From assembly GCF_014692515.1 (NCBI RefSeq), contig NZ_JACOIK010000004.1:248001-312000 (forward strand): a stretch of 64,000 nucleotides of DNA, given 5' to 3'. The translations under genes and the position numbers were made by a program. Below the pieces are notes generated by a model. The model made no database searches, was not told where the DNA came from, and saw only the letters and a list, made by a program, of their open reading frames with translations. Source of the stretch: Sphingobacterium micropteri (GTDB lineage: Bacteria; Bacteroidota; Bacteroidia; Sphingobacteriales; Sphingobacteriaceae). This document shows positions 18,301 through 26,301 of this stretch, piece by piece (the first letter of the stretch is position 1; each line of letters starts with the position of its first letter).

Positions 18301-20405
18301 ACCAAGATGGACGTTGCTGTTTCGCTCCTATATCCCTCATGCTGATATTCATAGTCCTTATGTTTATCGAACAGCTCAAATAATTTATTCACTGCCTCAA
18401 CGGTCTTTCTGGTATCGATGAGTTCTTCAAATAGGAACGCAGATTTATTTCCCGTTAAGCGTTTGAGTATATTTTTCTTCTTTCTTTTGAATTTTTCCTC
18501 GGGCAATTTGAAGTTCGTTAACTGATTGTAGTCTATCGCTCCGAATCCGTTCTCGAAACCATACGCAGTGGTCTTATCAGAAAACTTCTCCACAAATATC
18601 CGCTCGTTCTTCGTCAGCTGACGGGTTTTGTACGTTTCGATTTGCGTATGTACAAAATCGGACACACGTTCTGATTCATGCAACAGCACTAATATTTCTA
18701 AGGCTGCCAATCGCTGGTCGATATTTCCCGAGTGGATCAACCTTTCAACACTTTCCTTTACCCTTTCATCTGCCTGATCTGCTAAAAGTCCGATAGCTGT
18801 ACTCCGGAGGTCCTTACCTTTCCGGCTAAGCACATTTTCCAACACATCGATATCTTCCGGGTATAAGGTGACGGATCTCAATACCGTCATCCCGGTAGCG
18901 GCAACACTCGCGTTCCGATCCGTAAACGCTTGCCGTGCTACCTGTCTTTGCCAGGCATCCTTTTCCAGATCGAACGTCTTTGCACTCTTGTTATTACCCG
19001 TTCGGCTAGACCAACTGTACGTATAATGGTCCGGAAATACCTTCCGCATCAACTGCTCCCTGGAATTAGAGGGAATAGTGTGTAGCTCTTTAGACAATGC
19101 TATTACTTGCGCAGGGTTCGCATTTTTTATCAATATATCGAAGAAATATTCCGGTTTGATGACATAACTCTTCCATGAAAAACCACGCCCTTCAAAAGTT
19201 TTGCCCGCTGATGGCAACTGTTGTGCTATCGCGAATATTTTTTGAAACAGGCTTTCGCTCAGATCAAATGCAGGGAAATTCACGGTCATCCAATAATCCA
19301 ATTCAATATCTTTACCCAAGTTTTTCTCTGCATAAGGAACAAGATCATGTCGTGTTCTTTGGGTCTCGCAAACAAAGAACAGCGCAATAAGTTTCTTTAT
19401 ATGTTCTGTGTTTTCATCAAAAACAAGCTGGAAAGCCAATAAATTTGCTGCATCTACTTCCTCAATCCCTTTTGCCCACAATGCGATATACACCTCCATA
19501 TTGTCCTGGCTTTTGAGACCTTGTTCTATTTCACCGGGATTATTCAGATATTTGTCAGCCAATTCCAAAACCCTTCGAATAGTGCTAGCTTTGGGAGCAT
19601 CCCAAGAAAACCCAAACCAAGTATCCACCGCTCTGACGACACTACTGAACCGCACCAGGTTATGTTCCAGTATAACGTTGATAAACCGCTTTAACGCTTT
19701 CACCGAAGTGAAATCCAGTGCTTCCAAAATAGTTTGTCGCAGTCCCTCCTGCTGTTGGGCTGCCAACAGCAGCTTTTCGACCAACTCGTGGTTGACGCTA
19801 TCTTCCGAGATAAGCAGTGCTTTAATCAACTCGCCCGAAACGCCTCCAATCTCATGTTCGCCTAAAAAGATTTCCTCCAATAACGGATAATATATAGTTT
19901 GATCTTTTGCCAAAACCGTAGCTAAAAACAGCGACAATCCACCGTGGTTAGAATAAACGGCATATTGTATTTGATCGGTAATCGACATGGAGTTGAACCC
20001 ATTTCCACCACCGTAATATAGGTTGACCAACTGTTGGATTTTAGTCGTGATATAACCATTTTTAGGATCTATCCGGAACGGACGGCGGTAATAACCGTTT
20101 TGATAAGGCAACTGATCCATCAGTGTCCAAATGTCAGCAACCAAAGGGGCGATAACCGAACCGAAAAGTATCTCGGCAAGCTTCTTCCCCTCGTCACTTG
20201 TCCACGGATTACCTGCCGTATGCTCCTGCAGTTGCCGATAATAATCTTCCCAGGCGATCTCTCCGTGTGAATGATTTTGGTACTGGTTGCTGAGGAGTAA
20301 ACCCAATGTTTGATACAGGTTGCTGAAGTCTTTGAAACTCTCCTCGGTGCATTCAATCCTTTGATGCTTCTGGATATAAGATATCGCTTTTTCTTTAGTA
20401 ATCAT
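15393..20405 (-). CDS. giant DUF4132 protein with helical repeats
   Basis: This 1670-residue protein is mostly alpha-helical. HEAT-like helical repeats are visible around residues 500-600 (AVDVLENVL-type steps such as TAIGLLADQADERVKESVERL). The C-terminal 350 residues match DUF4132 (MolR/YehI family): HPVVHAMLGKLVLIDGR, IAHPAHLYEAVQWDLYQ, QPFKQIFRELYVLT, VDLVVSVAHVGEVDPEASH and HLGSGMVSKNG. The biochemical role of the family is unknown; E. coli MolR was once linked to molybdate, but this is not settled. No signal peptide is seen, so it is likely cytoplasmic. It is followed by a 138-residue gene after 6 bp and faces 20518-21246 across a 112-bp gap. The tail position is firm, the repeat assignment is by eye. 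Confidence 0.85.
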   Translation of the reverse strand: MITKEKAISYIQKHQRIECTEESFKDFSNLYQTLGLLLSNQYQNHSHGEIAWEDYYRQLQEHTAGNPWTSDEGKKLAEILFGSVIAPLVADIWTLMDQLPYQNGYYRRPFRIDPKNGYITTKIQQLVNLYYGGGNGFNSMSITDQIQYAVYSNHGGLSLFLATVLAKDQTIYYPLLEEIFLGEHEIGGVSGELIKALLISEDSVNHELVEKLLLAAQQQEGLRQTILEALDFTSVKALKRFINVILEHNLVRFSSVVRAVDTWFGFSWDAPKASTIRRVLELADKYLNNPGEIEQGLKSQDNMEVYIALWAKGIEEVDAANLLAFQLVFDENTEHIKKLIALFFVCETQRTRHDLVPYAEKNLGKDIELDYWMTVNFPAFDLSESLFQKIFAIAQQLPSAGKTFEGRGFSWKSYVIKPEYFFDILIKNANPAQVIALSKELHTIPSNSREQLMRKVFPDHYTYSWSSRTGNNKSAKTFDLEKDAWQRQVARQAFTDRNASVAATGMTVLRSVTLYPEDIDVLENVLSRKGKDLRSTAIGLLADQADERVKESVERLIHSGNIDQRLAALEILVLLHESERVSDFVHTQIETYKTRQLTKNERIFVEKFSDKTTAYGFENGFGAIDYNQLTNFKLPEEKFKRKKKNILKRLTGNKSAFLFEELIDTRKTVEAVNKLFELFDKHKDYEYQHEGYRSETATSILVNNLRPLRLLEREAEAEAHLDNLPLAEVWKQWYHDAGLNDFEIYSVIQYCYDHYYNHLDYEGLRDFKAQYLPDFKSINFGDEPYYYQSRTEKISRILTCLADVYADKKMWTSYKLDVLEDLFFHFPKELKNKPFKQSSYYYSNDVYWYSFVLNLAYSIYEPDLEFLDEEQQFRLWKLQYFVLANELSKNADIQHIKECIPHLPKVLAPETSTKFMTPYTELTLSLFNQGKLNKDDLLFLGLLDNDLFYFLDGGQNYHTKRFEHISIPRITEKLKNNLLQIELERGDLPTEASRYISNFATVEGARFFFEVLQRMGKDKFDRGYSYGINVSKKYTFSQILKRSTLADGDTYDTFAETLQENKFDKKRLVEVSCYATQWAEWLGDYLKINKLQEAVWWFLAHTTDYMNAEKETVISRYSNVPKDDFQKGAIDIEWFQRVYGNLGKANWKLVHEAAKYLSDGMGYRRVKLYSSVLLGETKITETLKKITEKRDKDYVMALGLIPISKANPEADLLKRYNLLQTFLQESKQFGAQRQESEKRAVEIGLDNLARNAGFDDSVRFSWAMEGKATQQIMENASVEIGDTMLELVMDEMGKADIVVNKNGKVLKTIPDKIKKDKRVEQLKEGKNYLRKQYARTRQSLENAMLRRDEFSVDELAKIMAHPVVHAMLGKLVLIDGRAGISGFWKDGQLLGADGKLQSLHSERRFVIAHPAHLYEAVQWDLYQRYIFDKQIQQPFKQIFRELYVLTADEQEHRNRSERYQGHQIQPNKTVALLRGRGWTVNYDEGLQKVYHKEGYLATLFAMADWFSPSDVEAPSLEYVCFYSLKDGKVVPLTDIDPVIFSETMRDVDLVVSVAHVGEVDPEASHSSMQMRAALAKESARLFKLDNVEIKERHILVKGKLGSYSIHLGSGMVSKNGLQLSIIPVHSQHRGRMFLPFVDDDPKSAEIISKMRLLAQDDKIKDPTILAQINK

Positions 20406-20517
20406 ACGGTATTATCTAACGCTTACATTTTCATCTTTGGGTGAAGAATTACGTAGCAATATAGTAAAATCAAATTTAATCCTTACTTTTAGGCTCTTTT
20501 TTAGAGGTAGAGAAATA

Positions 20518-21246
20518 ATGAGTATAAGCAACAACAATCAGCAGGAGAGTTTATTGGGGGACCTCGAAAAAACCATCACCATCAACCAATTGATGCGTAC
20601 GCCTTTTTCAGCGCGCGATGCGCAGTGGCGCGATCAATTTCTGAATCATATCGATGGTGCAAATCTTGAGCTTGGTGAGCCAGAAGTGGCTATTAATAAA
20701 GATGGCTTCCCCTATATTCAACTTCAAACGGTAACCACCGGTAAGAGTTTTCAGGCTTTCGTTATTAAAAACCAACTGGACATCATATTAGAACAAGGCT
20801 TTGGCATTGCAATCAATGCGCATTTGGAGCGACCGGATTGGATTTTTTCATACGGCGATTTAGTAAACCTTAAATTAAATGGCTCTTTTTACACCGACAA
20901 CAGCGTTTTTTCCAATCCGGAAGACTACATGGGTATCGATAAAGACGAGGAAATTTTAGTGGGGCAACCTTCTGAAGAGATTTTCCCCAATTTTCTCCGA
21001 AGACACATTCGCGAGTTTTTACATTATTCCGGGGTCAAAAACCCGAAAATCATGTTAATTGCCCGCAATTATACGGACGAAGAGCGCGCGTCACAGGATT
21101 TAGTGTTCAACATCATGCCGATACAGTTTCCGTCGGAAAAAGATTTCACAACGATCATGAATACCATACGATGGTTTTTACCCAAACATTACTCCTTTTT
21201 TGGCGTAGATGAGCTTGCTATCGAAAATGGATTTCAACCCCTTTAA
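20518..21246 (+). CDS. conserved hypothetical protein (242 aa)
   Basis: I start this at the ATG at 20518 (MSISNNNQQE), which has AGAGG eight bases upstream. The longer frame from 20437 begins with a basic stretch that looks like untranslated leader. The protein is acidic, soluble and mixed alpha/beta with no TM segment. I do not recognise the family. Its last 20 bp overlap the Nudix gene at 21227, so the two are translationally linked. Phrases such as NPKIMLIARNYTDEERA give no motif I can name. Confidence 0.7.
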   Translation: MSISNNNQQESLLGDLEKTITINQLMRTPFSARDAQWRDQFLNHIDGANLELGEPEVAINKDGFPYIQLQTVTTGKSFQAFVIKNQLDIILEQGFGIAINAHLERPDWIFSYGDLVNLKLNGSFYTDNSVFSNPEDYMGIDKDEEILVGQPSEEIFPNFLRRHIREFLHYSGVKNPKIMLIARNYTDEERASQDLVFNIMPIQFPSEKDFTTIMNTIRWFLPKHYSFFGVDELAIENGFQPL

Positions 21247-21706
21247 CAAAAAAACGCAGATGTATTTTAACGTACGTGTTTACGGCTTATTGACTACAGA
21301 TACCAAGGAAATTTTAATTAGTGACGAAAAAGCGCTTAATGTTTCCTTCACTAAATTTCCGGGGGGCGGACTTGAATATGGCGAGGGATTAATCGATGCG
21401 CTAAAACGGGAGTTCATGGAAGAATGCCAATTAGAAATAGATATCGTTCGTCATATATACACGACGGATTTCTACGAAAAGTCCAGCTTTAATGACAGCC
21501 AGATTATTTCTATCTATTATCAAGTACAAGCAAAAAGTCCTATTTTATTTGATATCAAAACAAGTCCGTTTGATTTCTCCAAAGAAAAACAACAGGAAAA
21601 AATGGAAGTATTTCGGTTTATGCCAGTTGATAGTCTACGGGAGGCAGATCTCACATTCAAAACAGACAAGATGGCATGGCATCAATTCAGAGAATTGATT
21701 TTGTAG
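21227..21706 (+). CDS. Nudix hydrolase
   Basis: The Nudix box is present as GLEYGEGLIDALKREFMEEC: G-x5-E-x7-R-E-U-x-E-E, with Gln instead of Gly near the end. The catalytic glutamates are intact, so pyrophosphate hydrolysis of a nucleoside-diphosphate-linked substrate is expected; the substrate cannot be told. The start is uncertain: ATGs at 21209, 21227 and 21260 are in frame, none with a strong ribosome site. I chose 21227, which overlaps the upstream gene by 20 bp. The Gln for Gly change is found in some family members. Confidence 0.85.
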   Translation: MDFNPFNKKTQMYFNVRVYGLLTTDTKEILISDEKALNVSFTKFPGGGLEYGEGLIDALKREFMEECQLEIDIVRHIYTTDFYEKSSFNDSQIISIYYQVQAKSPILFDIKTSPFDFSKEKQQEKMEVFRFMPVDSLREADLTFKTDKMAWHQFRELIL

Positions 21707-21762
21707 AGACGCAATTAGCCGACCCCCTGGCGGGTTCATAAAAGATAATCGCGTCTATCTAC
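21703..21762. repeat. REP-like palindromic element between convergent genes
   Basis: GTAGAGACGC at the end of the Nudix gene and GCGTCTATCTAC at 21751-21762 pair as a stem with a 2-base bulge. The core words GAGACGC and GCGTCT recur at 38238-38261. It may also terminate transcription from both sides. Confidence 0.5.
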
Positions 21763-21763
21763 T

Positions 21764-21895
21764 TTATCTTAAAAAATACGCCAGTGCGATAACGACGACA
21801 ATACCGACAATAATAATAATCAGATTTCGCTTACTATCCGTCTCCGATTCCGCACTTTTAAATTTATAGTCTCTTTTGAATTTATCCATATCCAT
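21764..21895 (-). CDS. 43-residue single-pass membrane protein
   Basis: The minus strand from ATG 21895 encodes MDMDKFKRDYKFKSAESETD, then a lysine-arginine pair and a hydrophobic segment (LIIIIVGIVVVIALAYF) before LR and stop. A perfect AGGAGG lies eight bases before the ATG, which makes this a real gene despite its size. The topology is likely N-in with one TM helix at the C-terminus. Function is unknown. It lies 57 bp after the rlmH end on the same strand but upstream-downstream order (rlmH first) allows one transcript. Confidence 0.7.
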   Translation of the reverse strand: MDMDKFKRDYKFKSAESETDSKRNLIIIIVGIVVVIALAYFLR

Positions 21896-21952
21896 AACAG
21901 CCTCCTTTTTCTACAATGATGATATTGAACGTAAATTTACATAAAAAATTAT

Positions 21953-22426
21953 TTATTCGTGATGATAGGGCTCGCCTCGCAGGATAGTAAATGCCCGATA
22001 AAGCTGTTCTACAAAAAACAGACGAACCATTTGATGGGAAAATGTCATTTTCGACAACGATAATTGTTGATTTGCCCGATGATATAGGTCTTCCGAAAAA
22101 CCATAAGGCCCGCCAATAATAAACACGATATGCTGAACCGAACCAATCATTTTTTGTTCCACAAATTTCGCAAACTCCACAGAACTGAAGGTTTTTCCAC
22201 GTTCATCTAAGAGTACCACAAAATCTCCATTGTTCAATTGTTTTAAGATAAGCTCCCCTTCTTTAGCCCTTTGTTGCTCTTGCGTGAGGTGTTTAGCATT
22301 TTTAATGTCGGGAATAACGGAAATATCAAAATGAATGTAATGTTTTAGCCGCTTCACGTAGTTTTCTATACCTGTTTTGACAAAATTCTCATCCGTTTTT
22401 CCGATACACAATAACGTTATTTTCAT
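21953..22426 (-). CDS. rlmH: 23S rRNA pseudouridine-1915 N3-methyltransferase
   Basis: The 157-residue protein is full length for RlmH and shows the SPOUT knot motifs: VLLDERGKTFSSVEFA, HIVFIIGGPYGFS and the C-terminal LRGEPYHHE. It methylates pseudouridine 1915 in helix 69 of 23S rRNA in assembled ribosomes, using S-adenosylmethionine. The start MKITLLCIGKT is typical. It is followed on the same strand by the 43-residue membrane protein. Confidence 0.97.
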   Translation of the reverse strand: MKITLLCIGKTDENFVKTGIENYVKRLKHYIHFDISVIPDIKNAKHLTQEQQRAKEGELILKQLNNGDFVVLLDERGKTFSSVEFAKFVEQKMIGSVQHIVFIIGGPYGFSEDLYHRANQQLSLSKMTFSHQMVRLFFVEQLYRAFTILRGEPYHHE

Positions 22427-22521
22427 TTTTTAGCTTTTTTAAAAAGAGTTATAAAGTTAGCGTAGGTTATAAAGTTAGAACTCTACTCACTTTTTAACTA
22501 TTTAACTTTCTCACTTTATAA

Positions 22522-22601
22522 AATAAAAAAGCCTGGGAATAATCTGGCGATTTCCCAAGCTTTAAAAATATGATCCCGTAAACGGGATAATCAACCTAAA
22601 C
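22522..22601 (-). ncRNA. candidate small RNA with its own promoter and terminator
   Basis: No gene occupies 22427-22745. On the minus strand a -7 box TACCTTTG lies at 22608-22615 with TTTG at 22637-22640 (spacing 21). It predicts a start near 22601. The next 80 bases hold a hairpin (TATCCCGT...ACGGGATA, about 22572-22589) and end in a terminator hairpin: AAAGCCTGGGAA (22528-22539 on plus) pairs with TTCCCAAGCTTT (22552-22563) with one mismatch, then a run of Ts. There is no ORF. The parts are visible; expression is inferred. Confidence 0.4.
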
Positions 22602-22611
22602 CTGTCACAAA

Positions 22612-22633
22612 GGTATAATATAATTATTATACC
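22612..22633. promoter_or_regulatory. 22-bp palindrome over the candidate sRNA promoter
   Basis: GGTATAAT (22612-22619) and ATTATACC (22626-22633) are perfect inverted arms around a 6-bp centre, overlapping the minus-strand -7 box. This could be an operator. Confidence 0.35.
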
Positions 22634-22721
22634 TCCCAAATTTTCTGCTTCTTTTTTTCCGAGAAAGAAGAATCTTGTCGCTGAGGAGGCCAAGTTTCTA
22701 CAACATCCCATATAAAAAAGT

Positions 22722-22729
22722 TACCTTTG
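22722..22729 (+). promoter_or_regulatory. -7 promoter box of ribE
   Basis: TACCTTTG fits the TAnnTTTG consensus and ends 16 bases before the ribE ATG. A clear -33 TTTG is not found. Confidence 0.5.
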
Positions 22730-22745
22730 CAAAAAGACGAAGATT

Positions 22746-23330
22746 ATGTTTACCGGCATTATTGAAACTGTAGGAACAGTTACCAAGATCGAAAAAGAAT
22801 TAGGGAATCTGCACTTTTTTGTACAATCCCATATTTCTAATGAACTGAAGATTGACCAAAGCGTGTCTCATAATGGTGTATGCTTAACGGTTGTAGGAAT
22901 CGAAGAGGACGTTCACAAAGTAACAGCGATACAGGAAACATTGCTGAAATCCAATTTAAGTGCGTTAAAAATTGGTGATTTGGTTAATCTAGAGCGTTGT
23001 ACGCCCGCTAATGGTCGATTCGACGGTCACATTGTGCAGGGACATGTAGATCAAACAGCACGATGTATTGCAAAGGAAGAACAACACGGTAGCTGGCTTT
23101 TCACCTTTACCTATGAACCTCAAGAACAAAACATCACGGTGGAAAAAGGCTCCATTACGGTAAACGGAATTAGTCTGACTGTGGTCAATTCATTAATCAA
23201 TCAATTTTCTGTAGCTATTATTCCATACACAATTGAACATACCAACCTGCAACAGGTTAACGTGGGTGACACCGTTAATCTGGAATTTGATATTATAGGA
23301 AAGTATGTAGCGAAAATATTAAGAGGTTAG
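22746..23330 (+). CDS. ribE: riboflavin synthase alpha chain
   Basis: The 194-residue protein begins MFTGIIETVGTV and shows two lumazine-binding repeats: NGVCLTVV and VNGISLTVV, each with the conserved Gly-x-x-Leu-Thr-Val core. It converts two 6,7-dimethyl-8-ribityllumazine molecules to riboflavin and a pyrimidine. It stands alone here, other rib genes are not nearby. No FMN riboswitch is seen in its leader, which is too short. Confidence 0.97.
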   Translation: MFTGIIETVGTVTKIEKELGNLHFFVQSHISNELKIDQSVSHNGVCLTVVGIEEDVHKVTAIQETLLKSNLSALKIGDLVNLERCTPANGRFDGHIVQGHVDQTARCIAKEEQHGSWLFTFTYEPQEQNITVEKGSITVNGISLTVVNSLINQFSVAIIPYTIEHTNLQQVNVGDTVNLEFDIIGKYVAKILRG

Positions 23331-23347
23331 AGAGTTAAATGTTAGAG

Positions 23348-23365
23348 AGTTAGAAAAGTCTAACT
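23348..23365. terminator. hairpin between convergent ribE and CLC genes
   Basis: AGTTAGA and TCTAACT form a 7-bp stem with a 4-base loop. A direct repeat of GTTAGAGAGTTA lies on its left side. T runs are weak, so termination in either direction is only likely. Confidence 0.4.
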
Positions 23366-23383
23366 TCTTAACCCCTTAACTTC

Positions 23384-25174
23384 CTATTCCAAATAATGCC
23401 CTTGCCGAACTAATAAGGCCCTATATTTGTTGAATACGCTGGATTTTGAAATAAATCCCAGATAGCGATCATTTTCGTCCACAACGGGCAATATCCATAC
23501 ATCGTCTTTATTCATCTTCGTCATCACGATTTCCATATTCTCCTTGTCGCGTACCACGTCGTTTGGCTTTTGAGCCAATTGGTCGAAAGTTTTATCAACT
23601 CCTTCTTCTTCTCCCAATAGAATAGAAAAAAGCCGTTCGCTGTAAATAGTCCCGACCAGCTTTCCTTCGCCGTCTACGATAGGGAATATATTCCGTTTTG
23701 AATGAATAATATCCGATTTCTTATCTAATGGCGTTTCTTGCGGTCGCAATATGATAAAATTTGTCTCCAACACGTACCGAAGCTTCATCATACTCAGTAC
23801 CGTTCGATCCTTATCTTCATAAGAAAGCAAATCGCCCGAGTCAGCCAGTACTTTCGTATAAACAGAATGTTTAAGTATCGAACGGTTGATAAGGTAGGAT
23901 ATCGACACCACCAACATCAACGGCACCATGAGTGTGTATCCTCCGGTAATTTCTGCTATCAGAAACAAACCTGTCAACGGTGCATGCATAATGCCTGCCA
24001 ATGCCCCTGCCATACCTGCCACCACAAAATTAGGCACATTGAGCATCACAATACCAGTCTGATTAATACCATAGGCAAAAGCGAACCCCAGAAGCCCCCC
24101 CATTACCAAACTCGGACCGAATATCCCACCGTTTCCACCTCCATTCAATGTGAAAAGGGAAGCAAAAGATTTTGCAAATAGTGTCAATACGGTATAACAT
24201 ACAATTACCCCCCCCATGTGTCTATAATCTGCAAAAAGGCTGTTCTTTACGATAGCATCAAATTGCCCATCTAACATTTGTTGAATGGTAAGGTACCCTT
24301 CTCCATATAACGCTGGAAAAATAAAAATCATCAATCCCAGTGATACACCACTAAACCACACTTTGTTATAAGGATTACGGATTTTCGAAAACCAGGACTT
24401 TACCGTTGTGCTTACTTTTGCAAAATAAACGGTATACAACCCAACAACGACCGCCAATAATATATAGAAAATAAGTGCTCCTATCTCCCATTCGGTACTC
24501 GCTGTATGAAAAAGAGGTTCGCTGTATAGCCACCGAGAAACGACGGACGCCAATGCCGCAGAAATCAACAACGGAATAAACACAGGTATAGAAAACTCGG
24601 GCAATAAAATCTCAATGGCAAAAATCATCCCGGCTATAGGACTATTAAATGCTCCTGCTATTCCAGCCGCAGCACCGCAGGCCAACAACATCGTAACTTC
24701 CTTGTATTGCAGCCCGAAGAAACGGCCGGTATTGGAACCAATAGCGGAACCGCTGTATGCGATTGGTGCTTCCAAGCCACACGATCCACCGAAACCTACA
24801 GTGATCGCACTTGTCACAATTTGGGAATAAACATTATGGGGTTCTATACGGCTGGATTTTCTTGATATGGCATAAATAATCGGTGTGATGCCGTGTTCCA
24901 TTTTTTTATTTTTGAGAAACTTGCGGACATACAGCACACTCAGCAAAATACCAAGAAGCGGAAGGATCAGATAAAAAGAATACTTATAATGCCACTCAAT
25001 ATCATTCTGTAACGTAGCTGCAATAAAATGTGTCAAACCCTTCAATAGGGCCGCGGCCAGCCCTCCTATAATTCCGACGATAAAAGCGAGTATGATCAAA
25101 AAATTTCGATTTGAAATCTTCTGCATCCGCCACCGGTTTAATTCATCTAATTTCTTCCTAATGTTTATCTTCAT
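23384..25174 (-). CDS. CLC-type chloride channel/antiporter with CBS domains
   Basis: I start the protein at the ATG at 25174 because AGAGGAGG sits 11 bases upstream. The longer frame from 25201 would overlap the stop of oxyR. The CLC core shows GGSCGLEAP (selectivity filter with the gating Glu, as in antiporters) and GNGGIFGPSL, and a second acidic residue in FAIEILLPE. Two CBS domains follow (residues about 450-590 of the longer frame), ending near the C-terminus. It probably exchanges chloride for protons across the inner membrane. Its CBS domains may bind adenine nucleotides. Confidence 0.93.
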   Translation of the reverse strand: MKINIRKKLDELNRWRMQKISNRNFLIILAFIVGIIGGLAAALLKGLTHFIAATLQNDIEWHYKYSFYLILPLLGILLSVLYVRKFLKNKKMEHGITPIIYAISRKSSRIEPHNVYSQIVTSAITVGFGGSCGLEAPIAYSGSAIGSNTGRFFGLQYKEVTMLLACGAAAGIAGAFNSPIAGMIFAIEILLPEFSIPVFIPLLISAALASVVSRWLYSEPLFHTASTEWEIGALIFYILLAVVVGLYTVYFAKVSTTVKSWFSKIRNPYNKVWFSGVSLGLMIFIFPALYGEGYLTIQQMLDGQFDAIVKNSLFADYRHMGGVIVCYTVLTLFAKSFASLFTLNGGGNGGIFGPSLVMGGLLGFAFAYGINQTGIVMLNVPNFVVAGMAGALAGIMHAPLTGLFLIAEITGGYTLMVPLMLVVSISYLINRSILKHSVYTKVLADSGDLLSYEDKDRTVLSMMKLRYVLETNFIILRPQETPLDKKSDIIHSKRNIFPIVDGEGKLVGTIYSERLFSILLGEEEGVDKTFDQLAQKPNDVVRDKENMEIVMTKMNKDDVWILPVVDENDRYLGFISKSSVFNKYRALLVRQGHYLE

Positions 25175-25190
25175 ATCGATATGGCCTCCT

Positions 25191-26132
25191 CTAGAGGTCA
25201 AAACCCATTACTTCTCTTTTCTTTTTTGTTTTAAAACGCTCAGGTATAACCTCTAAAATTTCATTTTTCAAGGCATTCACCGCCTGCTTTCGTACAAAGT
25301 TGGATGTCGTTACCAAACTGATCTCCCGAACGGGCTCCGGTGCCTTAAAATACCTAACGTGATTAAGCTGGTCCTCATCATAGCCCAACACACTCATTTC
25401 GGGTAGGATAGTAACGCCTCCATTGATATCCACCATCCGCTTCAGTGTTTCCACACTACCGGTATTATATTCAAATGTCCCATTCGCGGCTTGATTATGC
25501 TTATAATGACAAATATTAAGCACTTGTCCGCGCATACAATGCCCTTCATTAAGAAGCCACAACTTTTCATTAGCGATTTCATCGGCCGTTGCAACTTTCT
25601 TTTCAAACAACGGACTCTTTTCCGAAACATAGGCTACAAAAGTCTCGTAATATAGCGGTGTTTCTTCAATACCTGTCTCTTGCAAAGGAGTAGAAACAAT
25701 CCCACAATCCAAACGTCCCGTTTTAAGATCCTGAATGATTCGTTCGGTCGTATGTTCCCAAATTTGTAATTGCAATTGAGGATATCGTTGCAATATACTG
25801 GTTAGCACGTCAGGAAGCAGATAAGGTGCCACCGTTGGAATAACCCCTAGCTTCAATTCACCAGAAATCACCCCTCTTTCCGTTTGCAATAGCTCTTCTA
25901 TTTTTTTACTCTCATTTAGCACCAAACGCGCCTGTCGGATGATCTTCTCTCCTATTTCAGTAGGTATAACAGGCTGCCGACTCCGATCAAATATTTTCGC
26001 TCCTAACGATTCTTCCAATTTCTGAATCTGCATACTTAATGTAGGCTGTGTTACAAAGCAGTGCTCCGCTGCGGAAACAAAACTACGATAAGTATCTACA
26101 GCTATAACATATTCCAATTGCACAAGTGTCAT
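25191..26132 (-). CDS. oxyR: peroxide-sensing LysR-type regulator OxyR
   Basis: The 313-residue protein has a LysR HTH (residues 1-60) and an effector domain with the two redox cysteines Cys199 and Cys208 in GHCMRGQVLNIC, at the same positions as in E. coli OxyR. Peroxide should form the disulfide and switch the tetramer to activate antioxidant genes. No catalase or peroxiredoxin gene is in the window. A -7 box TACCTTTG lies on the minus strand at 26152-26159. It is divergent from the S46 peptidase gene. Confidence 0.95.
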   Translation of the reverse strand: MTLVQLEYVIAVDTYRSFVSAAEHCFVTQPTLSMQIQKLEESLGAKIFDRSRQPVIPTEIGEKIIRQARLVLNESKKIEELLQTERGVISGELKLGVIPTVAPYLLPDVLTSILQRYPQLQLQIWEHTTERIIQDLKTGRLDCGIVSTPLQETGIEETPLYYETFVAYVSEKSPLFEKKVATADEIANEKLWLLNEGHCMRGQVLNICHYKHNQAANGTFEYNTGSVETLKRMVDINGGVTILPEMSVLGYDEDQLNHVRYFKAPEPVREISLVTTSNFVRKQAVNALKNEILEVIPERFKTKKKREVMGFDL

Positions 26133-26151
26133 CCCATCAATTTTAATTATG

Positions 26152-26159
26152 CAAAGGTA
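26152..26159 (-). promoter_or_regulatory. -7 promoter box of oxyR
   Basis: The minus strand reads TACCTTTG 20-27 bases before the oxyR ATG; no exact -33 box at normal spacing. Confidence 0.5.
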
Positions 26160-26267
26160 GTCATTTCGAGAGCGAAATCCGACAATGAACAGTCTTTTTC
26201 AAAAAATGTTAGCGGGGTCTTGTTCGGGAATCTCCTATGCTGTAGAACCCTAATTGGAAATGTTTGT

Positions 26268-26275
26268 TAACTTTG
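26268..26275 (+). promoter_or_regulatory. -7 promoter box of the S46 peptidase gene
   Basis: TAACTTTG fits the TAnnTTTG consensus and gives a leader of about 20 bases to the ATG at 26302. Confidence 0.5.
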
Positions 26276-26301
26276 CAGAGAACGCTAAAATTTAGAAGTT
26301 T

